Assembly: GCA_963752565.1 (NCBI GenBank)
Contig: CAVVZC010000004.1
Span: 1 to 64,000 of the forward strand
Origin: UBA11574 sp963752565
GTDB taxonomy: Bacteria > Desulfobacterota > Desulfobacteria > Desulfobacterales > UBA11574
Direction of reading: 5' to 3'
Length of the DNA: 64,000 nucleotides
Part shown: piece after piece, positions 55,299 to 63,175 of the stretch
How positions within the stretch are numbered: the first letter of the stretch is position 1
How the letters are laid out: the number at the start of each line of letters is the position of its first letter
Position numbers and translations under genes: made by a program
Notes under the pieces: generated by a model
Told to the model about the DNA's origin: nothing
Seen by the model: only the letters and a program-made list of their open reading frames with translations
The model's database searches: none

Positions 55299-55547
55299 AT
55301 GGCAATTGAAGGTGCAGATATTATTAAAGCAGCGGCTTTTATTGGAGCAGGTATTGCAATGGGGTTTGGCGCAATCGGCCCTGGTATAGGTGAAGGTCTG
55401 GTTGCCGCAAGAGCTTGTGAAGCAATCGGTAAAAACCCCAAAGAAGCAGGACTCTTGACCCGAACAATGCTGGTGGGCCAAGCAGTTGCCGAGTCAACCG
55501 GAATATATTCACTTGTTATTGCATTATTGCTTTTGTTTGTTGTATAA
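55299..55547 (+). CDS. atpE: F0 ATP synthase subunit c, single hairpin
   Basis: 82 residues, two helices. The first ends GPGIGEG with Glu32, and the second has GQAVAESTGIYSLVIAL, with Glu65 and the Q-ES-T-Y set known from Na+-binding c rings such as Ilyobacter. Two carboxylates (E32 and E65) also occur in a Clostridium ring. Na+ use is therefore possible but unproven. TTAGGAGG gives strong translation, much better than for the fused c gene upstream. Confidence 0.93.
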   Translation: MAIEGADIIKAAAFIGAGIAMGFGAIGPGIGEGLVAARACEAIGKNPKEAGLLTRTMLVGQAVAESTGIYSLVIALLLLFVV

Positions 55548-55563
55548 GTCCTGTTTTAATATT

Positions 55564-55583
55564 TTTCGGCATTATAGCCGAAA
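55564..55583 (+). terminator. Small hairpin between atpE and atpF'
   Basis: TTTCGGC and GCCGAAA with a 6-base loop lie 18 bp after atpE. There is no T run, so it may be a processing or attenuation site that keeps c-subunit mRNA more abundant. 55584-55725 holds no gene. Confidence 0.4.
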
Positions 55584-55725
55584 TTAGGTTAACGAGAAGT
55601 GATTCTCTGACAAAAAGAATTAACGGGTTCCCCATTATTAGTGGTAGTTATATATGCTGCTGTCGATTCAGTCAGTCAGGGGTCTTTTATAATATTTTTA
55701 TATGTAATCATTTGGAAGGCAGCCA

Positions 55726-56181
55726 ATGCATATCGCAAGCAATGTTGCTCTCATAAGTATAAACGCAACGTTATTTTTTCAGCTGATTTCATTTTTGATC
55801 TTTCTATTTGTTATCAACCGGCTTATGTTTCGTCCCCTACGAAATGTTATGGGTGAGAGGGATAACCATATCGATAAGATCCAAAAAGATATTATTGACA
55901 CAAAAAATGAGTTTGAGAGTTTGACAAACCAGCTTCAACAAAAGGAATCAGCTGTTAAAGATGACGCTTTTAACTTACAAAAAGAAATCGAAGATACGGG
56001 TAAGCAACAGGTTAATGAGATTCTTAATTCTGCTAGACAAGAGATTGAAACGTTAAAGGATAGAGCTCAAAAAGAAGTTGACACTCAGATATCTGAAGCT
56101 AGAAAGGATGTCATTAAGGAATCTGAAGCCCTGGCGGTCAGTATTATAGAAAAGGTGCTGGATCGGAGACTGGTTCCATGA
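55726..56181 (+). CDS. atpF: F0 ATP synthase subunit b'
   Basis: 151 residues. One N-terminal helix (LFFQLISFLIFLFVINRLMFRPL) is followed by a long coiled coil rich in K, E and Q, the peripheral stalk. The RPLRNVMGERDNHI junction is typical for b/b' subunits. It overlaps the second b gene by 4 bases. Which of the two is b and which b' is not certain. Confidence 0.88.
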   Translation: MHIASNVALISINATLFFQLISFLIFLFVINRLMFRPLRNVMGERDNHIDKIQKDIIDTKNEFESLTNQLQQKESAVKDDAFNLQKEIEDTGKQQVNEILNSARQEIETLKDRAQKEVDTQISEARKDVIKESEALAVSIIEKVLDRRLVP

Positions 56182-56765
56182 AAAGAGTGAATAAAAAAGT
56201 TGGGTTGTTTTACTTTATCATGGCAGGAACCATGAGTCTTCATTTTTTGGGATTTGAAGCCCTGGCATCTGAAAGTTCAGGCGGTTGGCGACCCATATAT
56301 GACGAGGTTCTGTTATGGTTCAATTTTGGAATCATCGTCTTTGTTTTTATTAAGTACGGTAAAACACCTTTAATGAATTTATTGCATGGTCCCAAAGAGA
56401 AAATTGCCCAGGAAATAGAACGGATAGAGGAAAAGAAAAAGCAGGCCGCTGATAAAGTCACCGAGATCAATAAAATGGTTGATGAAAGTGAAGCTCGTTT
56501 TGCTAAAATAAAAGCTCGAATTGTAGAGCAAGGAGAAAGGAAAAAAAAGGAGATTATTAAATCAGCTCAACAGCAAAGCAAAACGATGCTGAAAGATACC
56601 AAGAAAAGGATTGACATTCAATTTGTTCAGGCAAAATATACTCTCAGGAAAGAATTGGTAGACAGTGCCATGGATATGGCCATGGAACGACTTCCCAGGG
56701 AGATCACCCTGGAAGACAACGATAAATTTACCCGTCTATTTCTGGAAGGCACTTTGGCAGAATAA
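56178..56765 (+). CDS. atpF: F0 ATP synthase subunit b
   Basis: 195 residues. A leading hydrophobic segment that looks like a signal peptide (LFYFIMAGTMSLHFLGFEALA) precedes the true membrane helix EVLLWFNFGIIVFVFIKYG and a charged coiled coil. It forms the peripheral stalk with b'. Genes for delta, alpha, gamma, beta and epsilon do not follow; a terminator does, so F1 must be encoded elsewhere. Confidence 0.88.
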   Translation: MKRVNKKVGLFYFIMAGTMSLHFLGFEALASESSGGWRPIYDEVLLWFNFGIIVFVFIKYGKTPLMNLLHGPKEKIAQEIERIEEKKKQAADKVTEINKMVDESEARFAKIKARIVEQGERKKKEIIKSAQQQSKTMLKDTKKRIDIQFVQAKYTLRKELVDSAMDMAMERLPREITLEDNDKFTRLFLEGTLAE

Positions 56766-56787
56766 TGTAAACGTATAACAGATTTTA

Positions 56788-56825
56788 AAAGCTCGGTTTG
56801 CTATGAACCGGGCTTTTTGTTTTTA
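56788..56825 (+). terminator. Terminator of the F0 operon
   Basis: AAAGCTCGGTT pairs with AACCGGGCTTT (one mismatch), followed by TTTGTTTTT. It ends the operon 20 bp after subunit b. Confidence 0.85.
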
Positions 56826-56922
56826 AGTGATAATCTTCTTGACTTAATGTATAGAGTTTATTAAATGAGATCTATTATCATTTAGTTGTAACCGTTGATT
56901 AATTCGGAAAGTGAGTTTGCCA

Positions 56923-57327
56923 ATGGCTGATCCTAAAGAACGATTTGATTCCATTATAAAAAAATTAAGGGAAAACGATCATAAGCTCACACCCCAACGT
57001 CTGGCTGTGATAAAGATTCTGGCCCAAAGTGAGGGGCATCCAAGTGTCGAAAAGATTTACGAGCAACTGCAGAATGATTTCCCTACCATGAGCCTGGCGA
57101 CGGTGTATCGCGATGTCATTCTGATCAAATCATTGGGAGAAGCCTTAGAACTAGGCTTTGCGGATGGAAGCAACCGCTATGACGGCAATAAGCCTTATCC
57201 CCATCCACATGTGATCTGTATCCGGTGTAATAAAATAATTGATCCGGATCTGGCCAGCCTTACGGATATGGCCAAGGAAGTTGCCGATGAAACCGGTTTT
57301 AAAATACGAGGAGAAGAAAATGTCTGA
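56923..57327 (+). CDS. Fur/PerR-family metalloregulator
   Basis: 134 residues from the ATG at 56923. The winged helix is KLTPQRLAVIKILAQSEGHPSVEKIYEQL followed by MSLATVYRDVILI. The regulatory metal region has HPHVICIRCNKIIDPD with one CxxC; the second C-terminal CxxC of many Fur proteins is absent. PerR-type peroxide or iron sensing is likely. It overlaps the following zinc-ribbon gene by 8 bases. Confidence 0.87.
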   Translation: MADPKERFDSIIKKLRENDHKLTPQRLAVIKILAQSEGHPSVEKIYEQLQNDFPTMSLATVYRDVILIKSLGEALELGFADGSNRYDGNKPYPHPHVICIRCNKIIDPDLASLTDMAKEVADETGFKIRGEENV

Positions 57328-57520
57328 AAAAAAATTCAAGCAAGTCTGTCAATGTGAAAACTGTGGCAATGAAGCCGAAATGATGATCACCTGTTCCCTG
57401 GAGGAACACACGGAAGAACATGTGGAACCATCCACGGCTCCCGCAAAAAAAAGGAAAATCAAAGGGCAGGCTGTATGCAGCGATTGCGGCAACGAGGCCG
57501 ACATGTGGATTGATCTGTAA
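57320..57520 (+). CDS. Small double zinc-ribbon-like protein downstream of fur
   Basis: 66 residues with two matching motifs: CENCGNEAEMMITC near residue 12 and CSDCGNEADMWIDL at the C-terminus. Between them is an acidic stretch with two His residues and a basic KKRKIKG. The start ATG follows GAGGAGAAG and lies inside the end of the fur gene, so the two are coupled. No family recognised; a metal-handling partner of the regulator is an inference. Confidence 0.7.
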   Translation: MSEKKFKQVCQCENCGNEAEMMITCSLEEHTEEHVEPSTAPAKKRKIKGQAVCSDCGNEADMWIDL

Positions 57521-57578
57521 TCACAAATCTATTTTTCTCATTTATTTTACATAACACAGGCCTTATCTCCTATGCTGA

Positions 57579-57818
57579 ATGGTTGAACATGGGACAACGC
57601 CTGTTTTGCCCCCTGAGAGGCTCAAGGAGATGGGGTACAAAATTGCAGCCTATCCTTTGACGCTTTTGTCTTCGGCATTATATGCCATGCGTGAAGTTTT
57701 GCACTATATGCGGGAAGGGAAAATGCCTGAAAGGATCCTTGATTTTATCGAATTGCAGTCCGTCGTTGGATTTTTTGAATATGATGAAAACTTGAAACGT
57801 TTTGAAAGCAAAAAATAG
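57579..57818 (+). pseudogene. C-terminal remnant of an isocitrate lyase/PEP mutase-family enzyme
   Basis: 79 codons: MVEHGTTPVLPPERLKEMGY, KIAAYPLTLLSSALYAMREV and VVGFFEYDENLKRFE match the C-terminal end of the methylisocitrate lyase/oxaloacetate decarboxylase-like family. The barrel with the catalytic Cys is missing, and a stop codon directly precedes the ATG. It marks the left edge of the AT-rich block. Confidence 0.72.
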
Positions 57819-57906
57819 ATTCGGGCACCATTAATTTCAAAAAAAGGTTTAATAACACCATATCAACAAGATACCGGACTTTCTTCCACACAAAAATATC
57901 ATCAAT

Positions 57907-58587
57907 TTATGCTTGCTTTGTTCTAACAACGCAAAACCGGTACAAATCTAACGGATTTGCAATATGATGATTTTCAGACAATATTTCTTCATACTTTTCA
58001 AAGTCTTTTGAGGTACATCTTTTTTTGTTATAAATCCGATGGATCTTGTCTATAAATTCACATGTTGAAAAATAGTCTTCTATTTGATGGTTGTTTGGAT
58101 AATTCTTTAAATAACTCCAATAGGCTTTTCGAAGTCTGGCAGACTGATAGAATGTCGATGTTTTTTCTGTCTTGTAGTAAACTTGCCTCGAATCCTGATT
58201 GAACAAATTAATGTTAAGCTTTGTTTCTTTTTTGCAGCCCAATACATTTTTGATTCTTCCAAGTGCTTTAAAATATCTTTCTTTATCGTTAATTCCAACC
58301 TCATCACCCGAAAAAAGATAAGCCTTTTGCAAAACGTACCCTTCGAGCGACATATCCGTTAAAGCATAAAAAATATCATCAGAAAAATAGCCCGGGCAGT
58401 TTTCATTTCGGCAATCTTCCAACATCCTGTCAAACCATGCGAAACCTATATTTCGCTTTAATGTATGGTACTTATCATTCAAGTTATGGGTATTTAATTG
58501 ACTTCTATGCCCGAATAAAATTTCAGTCTTTTTTTCAAGAGGCATTTTCTCATGGTACTTTTTATCAATTTCAACTGGGATTTCCAT
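57907..58587 (-). CDS. Unknown protein of the ParA/glycogen-binding block
   Basis: 226 residues, charged, no membrane span. Aromatic- and Asn-rich segments occur in the middle (GFAWFDRMLEDCRNENCPGYF, YWSYLKNYPNNHQIEDYF). A start after GGAGAAG supports translation. It is the third gene of the minus-strand unit, 100 bp after the small Cys protein. No motif or family recognised. Confidence 0.65.
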   Translation of the reverse strand: MEIPVEIDKKYHEKMPLEKKTEILFGHRSQLNTHNLNDKYHTLKRNIGFAWFDRMLEDCRNENCPGYFSDDIFYALTDMSLEGYVLQKAYLFSGDEVGINDKERYFKALGRIKNVLGCKKETKLNINLFNQDSRQVYYKTEKTSTFYQSARLRKAYWSYLKNYPNNHQIEDYFSTCEFIDKIHRIYNKKRCTSKDFEKYEEILSENHHIANPLDLYRFCVVRTKQA

Positions 58588-58687
58588 TATCTACTTCTCC
58601 ATTATTAATTGTTTTCGTTATAGATATTGAGTCTTCTTGAGTGATAACATTTAAGAAGCATTTTTACAATAATTACTTTCGCAAAAT

Positions 58688-59242
58688 TCATGGGCATTTA
58701 ACTTCTCCATTGATAAAAATGGTGACGCTCTCTTCCGTGCATTTTTTCATTCCCGGCTGGGAGATCCTATCCGTTTTTTTCAGTTCAATGCTCTTTACGC
58801 TGTAGTTTCCTTCGAGATGTTTTGAAAGGGATTTTAGCATATCCTTTTGAGCTTCTGGCGTATTTGGATATGTTATATTTCTGCGGACAATCACATTTTC
58901 TTCGATATCACACTTGATTTTAGTATTATCTGCCGATGTTTCCTTAACCACAAAATTGTTGTCTGCATTTTCTTGAAAAACCGGGTCAAAAAACTCGCAA
59001 TAGCTTCCACTTGTTAGTGATATCGTGTCCATATAACGAACACCGTATTTATTATTGTTAAGAGTGAAAATTTTGCATTTTGACGCGTTATTGGAATCAT
59101 TAATGATGTGAACACAAAACTCACAAGTTGCATCTCTTAACTTTTTTGAAGAGAAACCGTTTAGCATTTTTTTATCTTTCCGGGTTGATAAAAATATGTC
59201 TGAAATGTCATCGAGTCCCCGACCAAGGCTTTTTTTTGCCAT
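58688..59242 (-). CDS. Cys-rich protein with ParB-like N-terminal peptide
   Basis: 184 residues. The first residues, MAKKSLGRGLDDISDIFLS, resemble the N-terminus of ParB/Spo0J (KxGLGRGLxALL), the part that contacts ParA and triggers its ATPase. The ParB nuclease and DNA-binding domains are absent. Instead there is a Cys cluster, CEFCVHIINDSNNASKC followed by SGSYCEFF, possibly metal-binding, and a C-terminal segment with SKHLEGNYSVKSIELKK. It starts 7 bp after the ParA-like gene, so it is likely its adaptor. Confidence 0.7.
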   Translation of the reverse strand: MAKKSLGRGLDDISDIFLSTRKDKKMLNGFSSKKLRDATCEFCVHIINDSNNASKCKIFTLNNNKYGVRYMDTISLTSGSYCEFFDPVFQENADNNFVVKETSADNTKIKCDIEENVIVRRNITYPNTPEAQKDMLKSLSKHLEGNYSVKSIELKKTDRISQPGMKKCTEESVTIFINGEVKCP

Positions 59243-59249
59243 TTTCCCC

Positions 59250-60323
59250 CTAAATCTTGATTACGGAGTTTTTGCCTCCAAATGGATTGTTGACCTGGTT
59301 GGAATTGTTTTGATCTGCAGCCCATTCATCATCAATAAGAAACCTGTATTGGTATGTGCCTGGTACAAGACTGACACGTTTTGACCATGTCCCATCTCTT
59401 TTGCGCTCCATGAGAGACGCCTCGGACGTGTTCCAATTGTTGAAGGTTCCGACTATTTTGACATAACTTGCTTTTGGTGCATCGTAAATAAATTGCTTTT
59501 CTACCATATTCGCTAATGGAAGAGGCTTTTTTTGCTTAACGGGCTGTTTAGCAAGAATTTTTTCCTCTGCGATCACTTCTTTTGCAAGGGCCATATAATC
59601 TCTGAACCCGGCGGCTTTTTGATCATAATCTACTATGGATTTGCCAAAGCTCGCCGCTTCCTTCAACGTAACATTGGTATTTATTACGGTTATAAACATA
59701 GAATCCTGAAAATGTTTTTGTATATCCTGCAAAACTTCTTTTGAGATTCTTGTCCGCTTATCATACATCGTCGCAATAACCTTTATCCGAACTTCATGCC
59801 CTGTTTTTTCCCGAACCAGATCTATTATCTTTAACAGCCGACTAATCCCATGCAGTGAAAACAAGCTCATCTCAATAGGAACGATCACCTCCGTCGAAGC
59901 AATGAAAGAATTAAACGTCAGCAGTCCGAGGCTCGGTGGGCAGTCAATGATTACGTAATCATAAATTTGATATAAACCGTCAATTGCTTCCTTAAGTTTG
60001 GTCTCCCTGCCTTGCACCTTGGAAAGATGTTGCTCTAATGCGCTTAAGGAAATATTTGATGGAGCGATATCGAAGTTGTCATCAACCTCAATTGTCACGT
60101 CATTAAGAAATGCTTTAGCGTCATTCGAATCGTAAAGTGCGTCACAAACTGTTTTTTCCAACTCGCCGGTATGGATATTTAAACCTATCGCAGAATGTCC
60201 CTGTGGGTCCATATCGATGAGAAGTACCTTTCGACCCTTTTGTGCCAAGCATGCAGACAGGTTAATAGCGGAAGTTGTCTTACCACATCCCCCTTTTTGG
60301 TTGGCAATCGAAATAATCCTCAT
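59250..60323 (-). CDS. ParA-family ATPase fused to a glycogen-binding (AMPK1_CBM/CBM48-like) domain
   Basis: About 357 residues. The N-terminal ParA/MinD domain has the deviant Walker A NQKGGCGKTTSAINL, LIDMDPQGHS and the Walker B region YVIIDCPPSLGLLT. After a linker (about 250-275) comes a glycogen-binding fold: YVKIVGTFNNWN, DGTWSKRVSLVPGTYQYRFL and IDDEWAADQNN, with the two carbohydrate-stacking Trp residues kept. GGAGG lies 5 bases before the second ATG (60323). No ParB with DNA-binding domain is nearby. A role in placing glycogen or a carbohydrate-bearing cargo is inference. Confidence 0.88.
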   Translation of the reverse strand: MRIISIANQKGGCGKTTSAINLSACLAQKGRKVLLIDMDPQGHSAIGLNIHTGELEKTVCDALYDSNDAKAFLNDVTIEVDDNFDIAPSNISLSALEQHLSKVQGRETKLKEAIDGLYQIYDYVIIDCPPSLGLLTFNSFIASTEVIVPIEMSLFSLHGISRLLKIIDLVREKTGHEVRIKVIATMYDKRTRISKEVLQDIQKHFQDSMFITVINTNVTLKEAASFGKSIVDYDQKAAGFRDYMALAKEVIAEEKILAKQPVKQKKPLPLANMVEKQFIYDAPKASYVKIVGTFNNWNTSEASLMERKRDGTWSKRVSLVPGTYQYRFLIDDEWAADQNNSNQVNNPFGGKNSVIKI

Positions 60324-60523
60324 CATTTCCTCCTTTGTCTTAAAATATCATTTGCGCCATCAAAAAAGCCCCCAAAAGGACATCGAATCCCCATGGAGGC
60401 TTGATATGGATATTTAAGGACCTCTTTCATTATGATATTACACCATCCAAAGGTTAATATGTGAAAAAGATCTTAATTCAACATACCATATTATAAGACA
60501 TATTGTGTGTCAAGAAAAAAATT

Positions 60524-60539
60524 CTACAATATATTGTAG
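60524..60539. promoter_or_regulatory. Perfect 16-bp palindrome upstream of the ParA-like gene
   Basis: CTACAATATATTGTAG, about 200 bp before the ParA start, next to further AT-rich partial repeats (GACATATTGTGTGTC). Possible operator or partition-like site. It also lies at the junction with the RND remnant. Confidence 0.4.
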
Positions 60540-60552
60540 CAAAAAACGATAT

Positions 60553-60924
60553 ATGATTGAACGGGGGCTGGCCCTCAAAGAAGCGGTGATCAGCGCCGGC
60601 GCTACCCGGCTCAGACCGGTAGTGCTCACGGCAATTACCACGATCCTGGGACTCATCCCCATGGTTACCGGCGTTTCCTTTGACTTCCGTCATCTGGCAA
60701 TTTCCTGGGTGAGTGAGTCGAGTCAGTGGTGGCGCTCCATGGCCATTGTGGTAATTTTCGGGCTTATGGTGGCAACTTTTTTGACGCTGATCGTTGTACC
60801 CACCCTATACTCCCTCTTCTCCAGTGTGGGGGAAAAAGGTCGGAATGCATCACAGTGGCTGCATGATATCTACTGGAAACCCTACCGATGGCTGGCAGGT
60901 GAAAGACTTACTCGGAAACCGTAA
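60553..60924 (+). pseudogene. C-terminal remnant of an RND heavy-metal efflux pump (CusA-like)
   Basis: 124 codons: ALKEAVISAGATRLRPVVLTA, ITTILGLIPMVTG, then MAIVVIFGLMVATFLTLIVVPTLY, the last helices of a CusA/CzcA pump, which is normally about 1040 residues. Everything before is missing. GC rises sharply here. It marks the right edge of the AT-rich block. Confidence 0.8.
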
Positions 60925-61192
60925 AAACACACCTGAACAGTATCTACCAGAAGCTCAGCGTCACCCCCTGTCCCCAAGTCTCTCAGTCTCCCCTTCCCCC
61001 TATCTTCCTGGCACCTGTCATCCGACACCTGTTTGGAGCGAAGCGGACTTGTCCGCCTGTGCTGTGTGGTGGAGATTTATCCGCCTTTAGAGGATCCCGA
61101 TGTATCGGGGACACTTGACACCTGACGCCTGACACCTTATTATAAACGCCATCGACACCGCAATTTGAACAAGGAAGAGAAGGGAGAAATCA

Positions 61193-62851
61193 ATGGGGAG
61201 ATGGCAACACGCGACAATGGCGGTCATGGTTCTGGGGGCACTGATATTTTGCTCCGCCCACAGTTATGCAGCTTCAAAAGATGCGTATCAGAACGTGTTC
61301 ATCGAGCATCTGGAAATGGGGCCGGCCACCTACCTGAATATCAATGCTCACGGCAAAATCGCCGCGGATATCGATACAAGGCTCACCGAGATATATCATG
61401 GCAACGGGCTGCAGCCTTTCTGGATCAGGAACGGCAAGCCCAGCTCGCGTGCCGCCGACATTCTCGCCGTACTGATAGACGCAAAAAGTCACGGGCTCGA
61501 TCCGGCCAGTTATTTTGTAGACAAGATTCACCAATTCTGGGACAGCAAGGATACTACCGGTCTGGTGCGGCTGGATATCCTTCTGACATTGGGCATGATG
61601 CGCTACGTGGCCGATCAGCGGGAGGGCCGAATGGAGCCGCACGAGGTCGATCCCAAGCTCTTTGCCGCCGCCCGCGATGTGGAGGTGGACTGGGACCTTC
61701 TCAGGCAAACGGCCTTCGAGGCACTGGACATGAAAGCCTTTCTGGATCAACAGGCACCGCCGTTTCTGCAATACCGCGAATTGCAAAAAAAACTGGCCGA
61801 ATATCGGGCGCTTGCCGCAAAAGGCGGGTGGCCGTCAATTCCCGCTGGAAAGGCTTTGAAACCGGGCATTGAGGACCAACGGATAACCATTGTTAGAAAA
61901 CGGCTGGCCGTCACGGGAGAGCTGATACCAGAAAATATGGACAGTGCCGTGTTTGATACGGCGCTGGCAGAGGCCGTCAAACGATTCCAGAAGCGCCACA
62001 ATTTGAACCCGGACGGTGTGGTCGGCGACCAGACACTGGCCGATATGAATGTACCGGTTGCAGCCAGAATCGAACAGATTATCATCAATATGGAACGGTA
62101 TCGCTGGCTGAAACGGCGTATGGACGATCGCCTGGTAGCGGTCAATATCGCGGGTTTCGAGGCGTTTGCCGGCAAACCGGGGAAATTCGATTTAACGATG
62201 CCGGTGATCGTCGGCAAAACATATCACAAAACACCGGTTTTCAGCGACACGATAAAGTATGTGGTCATCAATCCTTATTGGAATCTGACGCCCAGCATCG
62301 CCCGCAATGAAACACTGCCGAGGCTGAAGAAAGACCCCCATTATCTGGAGAAACACAATATGCGGATTTTCCAGGGCTGGGGGCCGGATGCACCGGAACT
62401 GGATGCCACGACCATCGATTGGAGCAACGTTTCGAAGAAAGACATGAACAGATACCGCGTCCGCCAGGACCCGGGCCCGGACAACGCCCTCGGTACCCTA
62501 AAGCTCGTCTTCCCGAATAAATATAATGTCTATCTGCACGACACGCCGGCTCACGGCTTGTTCAAACAGGAGCGGCGTGCGTTCAGCCACGGCTGCATCC
62601 GCATGGACCGGCCGGCGGAAATGGCGGCCTGGGTGCTGGGCGGAGAAGAAAAAGGGTGGAGTCTTTCGCGGGTCAATGAAATCGTCGCAAGCCGGAAACG
62701 CCAGGTGTTCGTGCTGGATCAGCCAATACCGGTTTACATATTGTACCGCACGGCGTTTGTGAATCCTAAAGACAACACGCTTTATTTTTATGAGGATATA
62801 TACGGCCGGGATCAACTTCTTGCAAAGGCGTTGTTCGGCACCGGTGGCTGA
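61193..62851 (+). CDS. L,D-transpeptidase, YcbB/LdtD-like
   Basis: 552 residues. A signal peptide (MAVMVLGALIFCSAHSYA) is followed by a scaffold domain with TRLTEIYHGNGLQPFWIRNG, a peptidoglycan-binding domain (AEAVKRFQKRHNLNPDGVVGDQTL) and a YkuD catalytic domain ending in AFSHGCIRMDRP with the active Cys. These enzymes make 3-3 cross-links in the periplasm. GGGAGAAATCA precedes the ATG. The gene is GC-rich relative to the left part of the window. Confidence 0.92.
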   Translation: MGRWQHATMAVMVLGALIFCSAHSYAASKDAYQNVFIEHLEMGPATYLNINAHGKIAADIDTRLTEIYHGNGLQPFWIRNGKPSSRAADILAVLIDAKSHGLDPASYFVDKIHQFWDSKDTTGLVRLDILLTLGMMRYVADQREGRMEPHEVDPKLFAAARDVEVDWDLLRQTAFEALDMKAFLDQQAPPFLQYRELQKKLAEYRALAAKGGWPSIPAGKALKPGIEDQRITIVRKRLAVTGELIPENMDSAVFDTALAEAVKRFQKRHNLNPDGVVGDQTLADMNVPVAARIEQIIINMERYRWLKRRMDDRLVAVNIAGFEAFAGKPGKFDLTMPVIVGKTYHKTPVFSDTIKYVVINPYWNLTPSIARNETLPRLKKDPHYLEKHNMRIFQGWGPDAPELDATTIDWSNVSKKDMNRYRVRQDPGPDNALGTLKLVFPNKYNVYLHDTPAHGLFKQERRAFSHGCIRMDRPAEMAAWVLGGEEKGWSLSRVNEIVASRKRQVFVLDQPIPVYILYRTAFVNPKDNTLYFYEDIYGRDQLLAKALFGTGG

Positions 62852-63024
62852 AAATGAAAAAGCAAGGGGATCATCGAGTTTTGCCAGATCACCGGGATTT
62901 TCAAGATCCAGATAGACCGACTGTTTGATTTTTTTACTATTTGACCGGCCAATGTTGTCTTACCGCATTGCCGCAGCCCCGGAATCGCTGCAGCCGGATT
63001 ATTTTGTAACCGTCTCTTGACCAT
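62850..63024 (-). pseudogene. Remnant of a DUF4143-type AAA ATPase
   Basis: From ATG 63024: AAAIPGLRQCGKTTLAGQIVKK (Walker A). The frame then shifts near 62930, and the other frame reads QSVYLDLENPGDLAKLDDPLAF, the expected continuation in this ATPase family. Only the N-terminal piece survives. Confidence 0.65.
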
Positions 63025-63175
63025 ACCAGTGAGATGTCTGTTAATTAATCTATTAAACCTTCAGCTGCGCTGAAGGTTCCCCTGAATGGTAATAGTGGCT
63101 TGACTGGTCCTATAAAGGCATTGTTGACTGGATCCCTTAAATGCTGCATATTGAAAATCTCAAGCAGGCATTTCA

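Noticed and set aside
52942..56765. N-ATPase (Na+-translocating ATPase) operon
   Set aside because: N-ATPase operons carry atpD, atpC, atpQ, atpR and F1 genes in one unit. Here there is no F1 gene and the order is that of an ordinary F0 operon.
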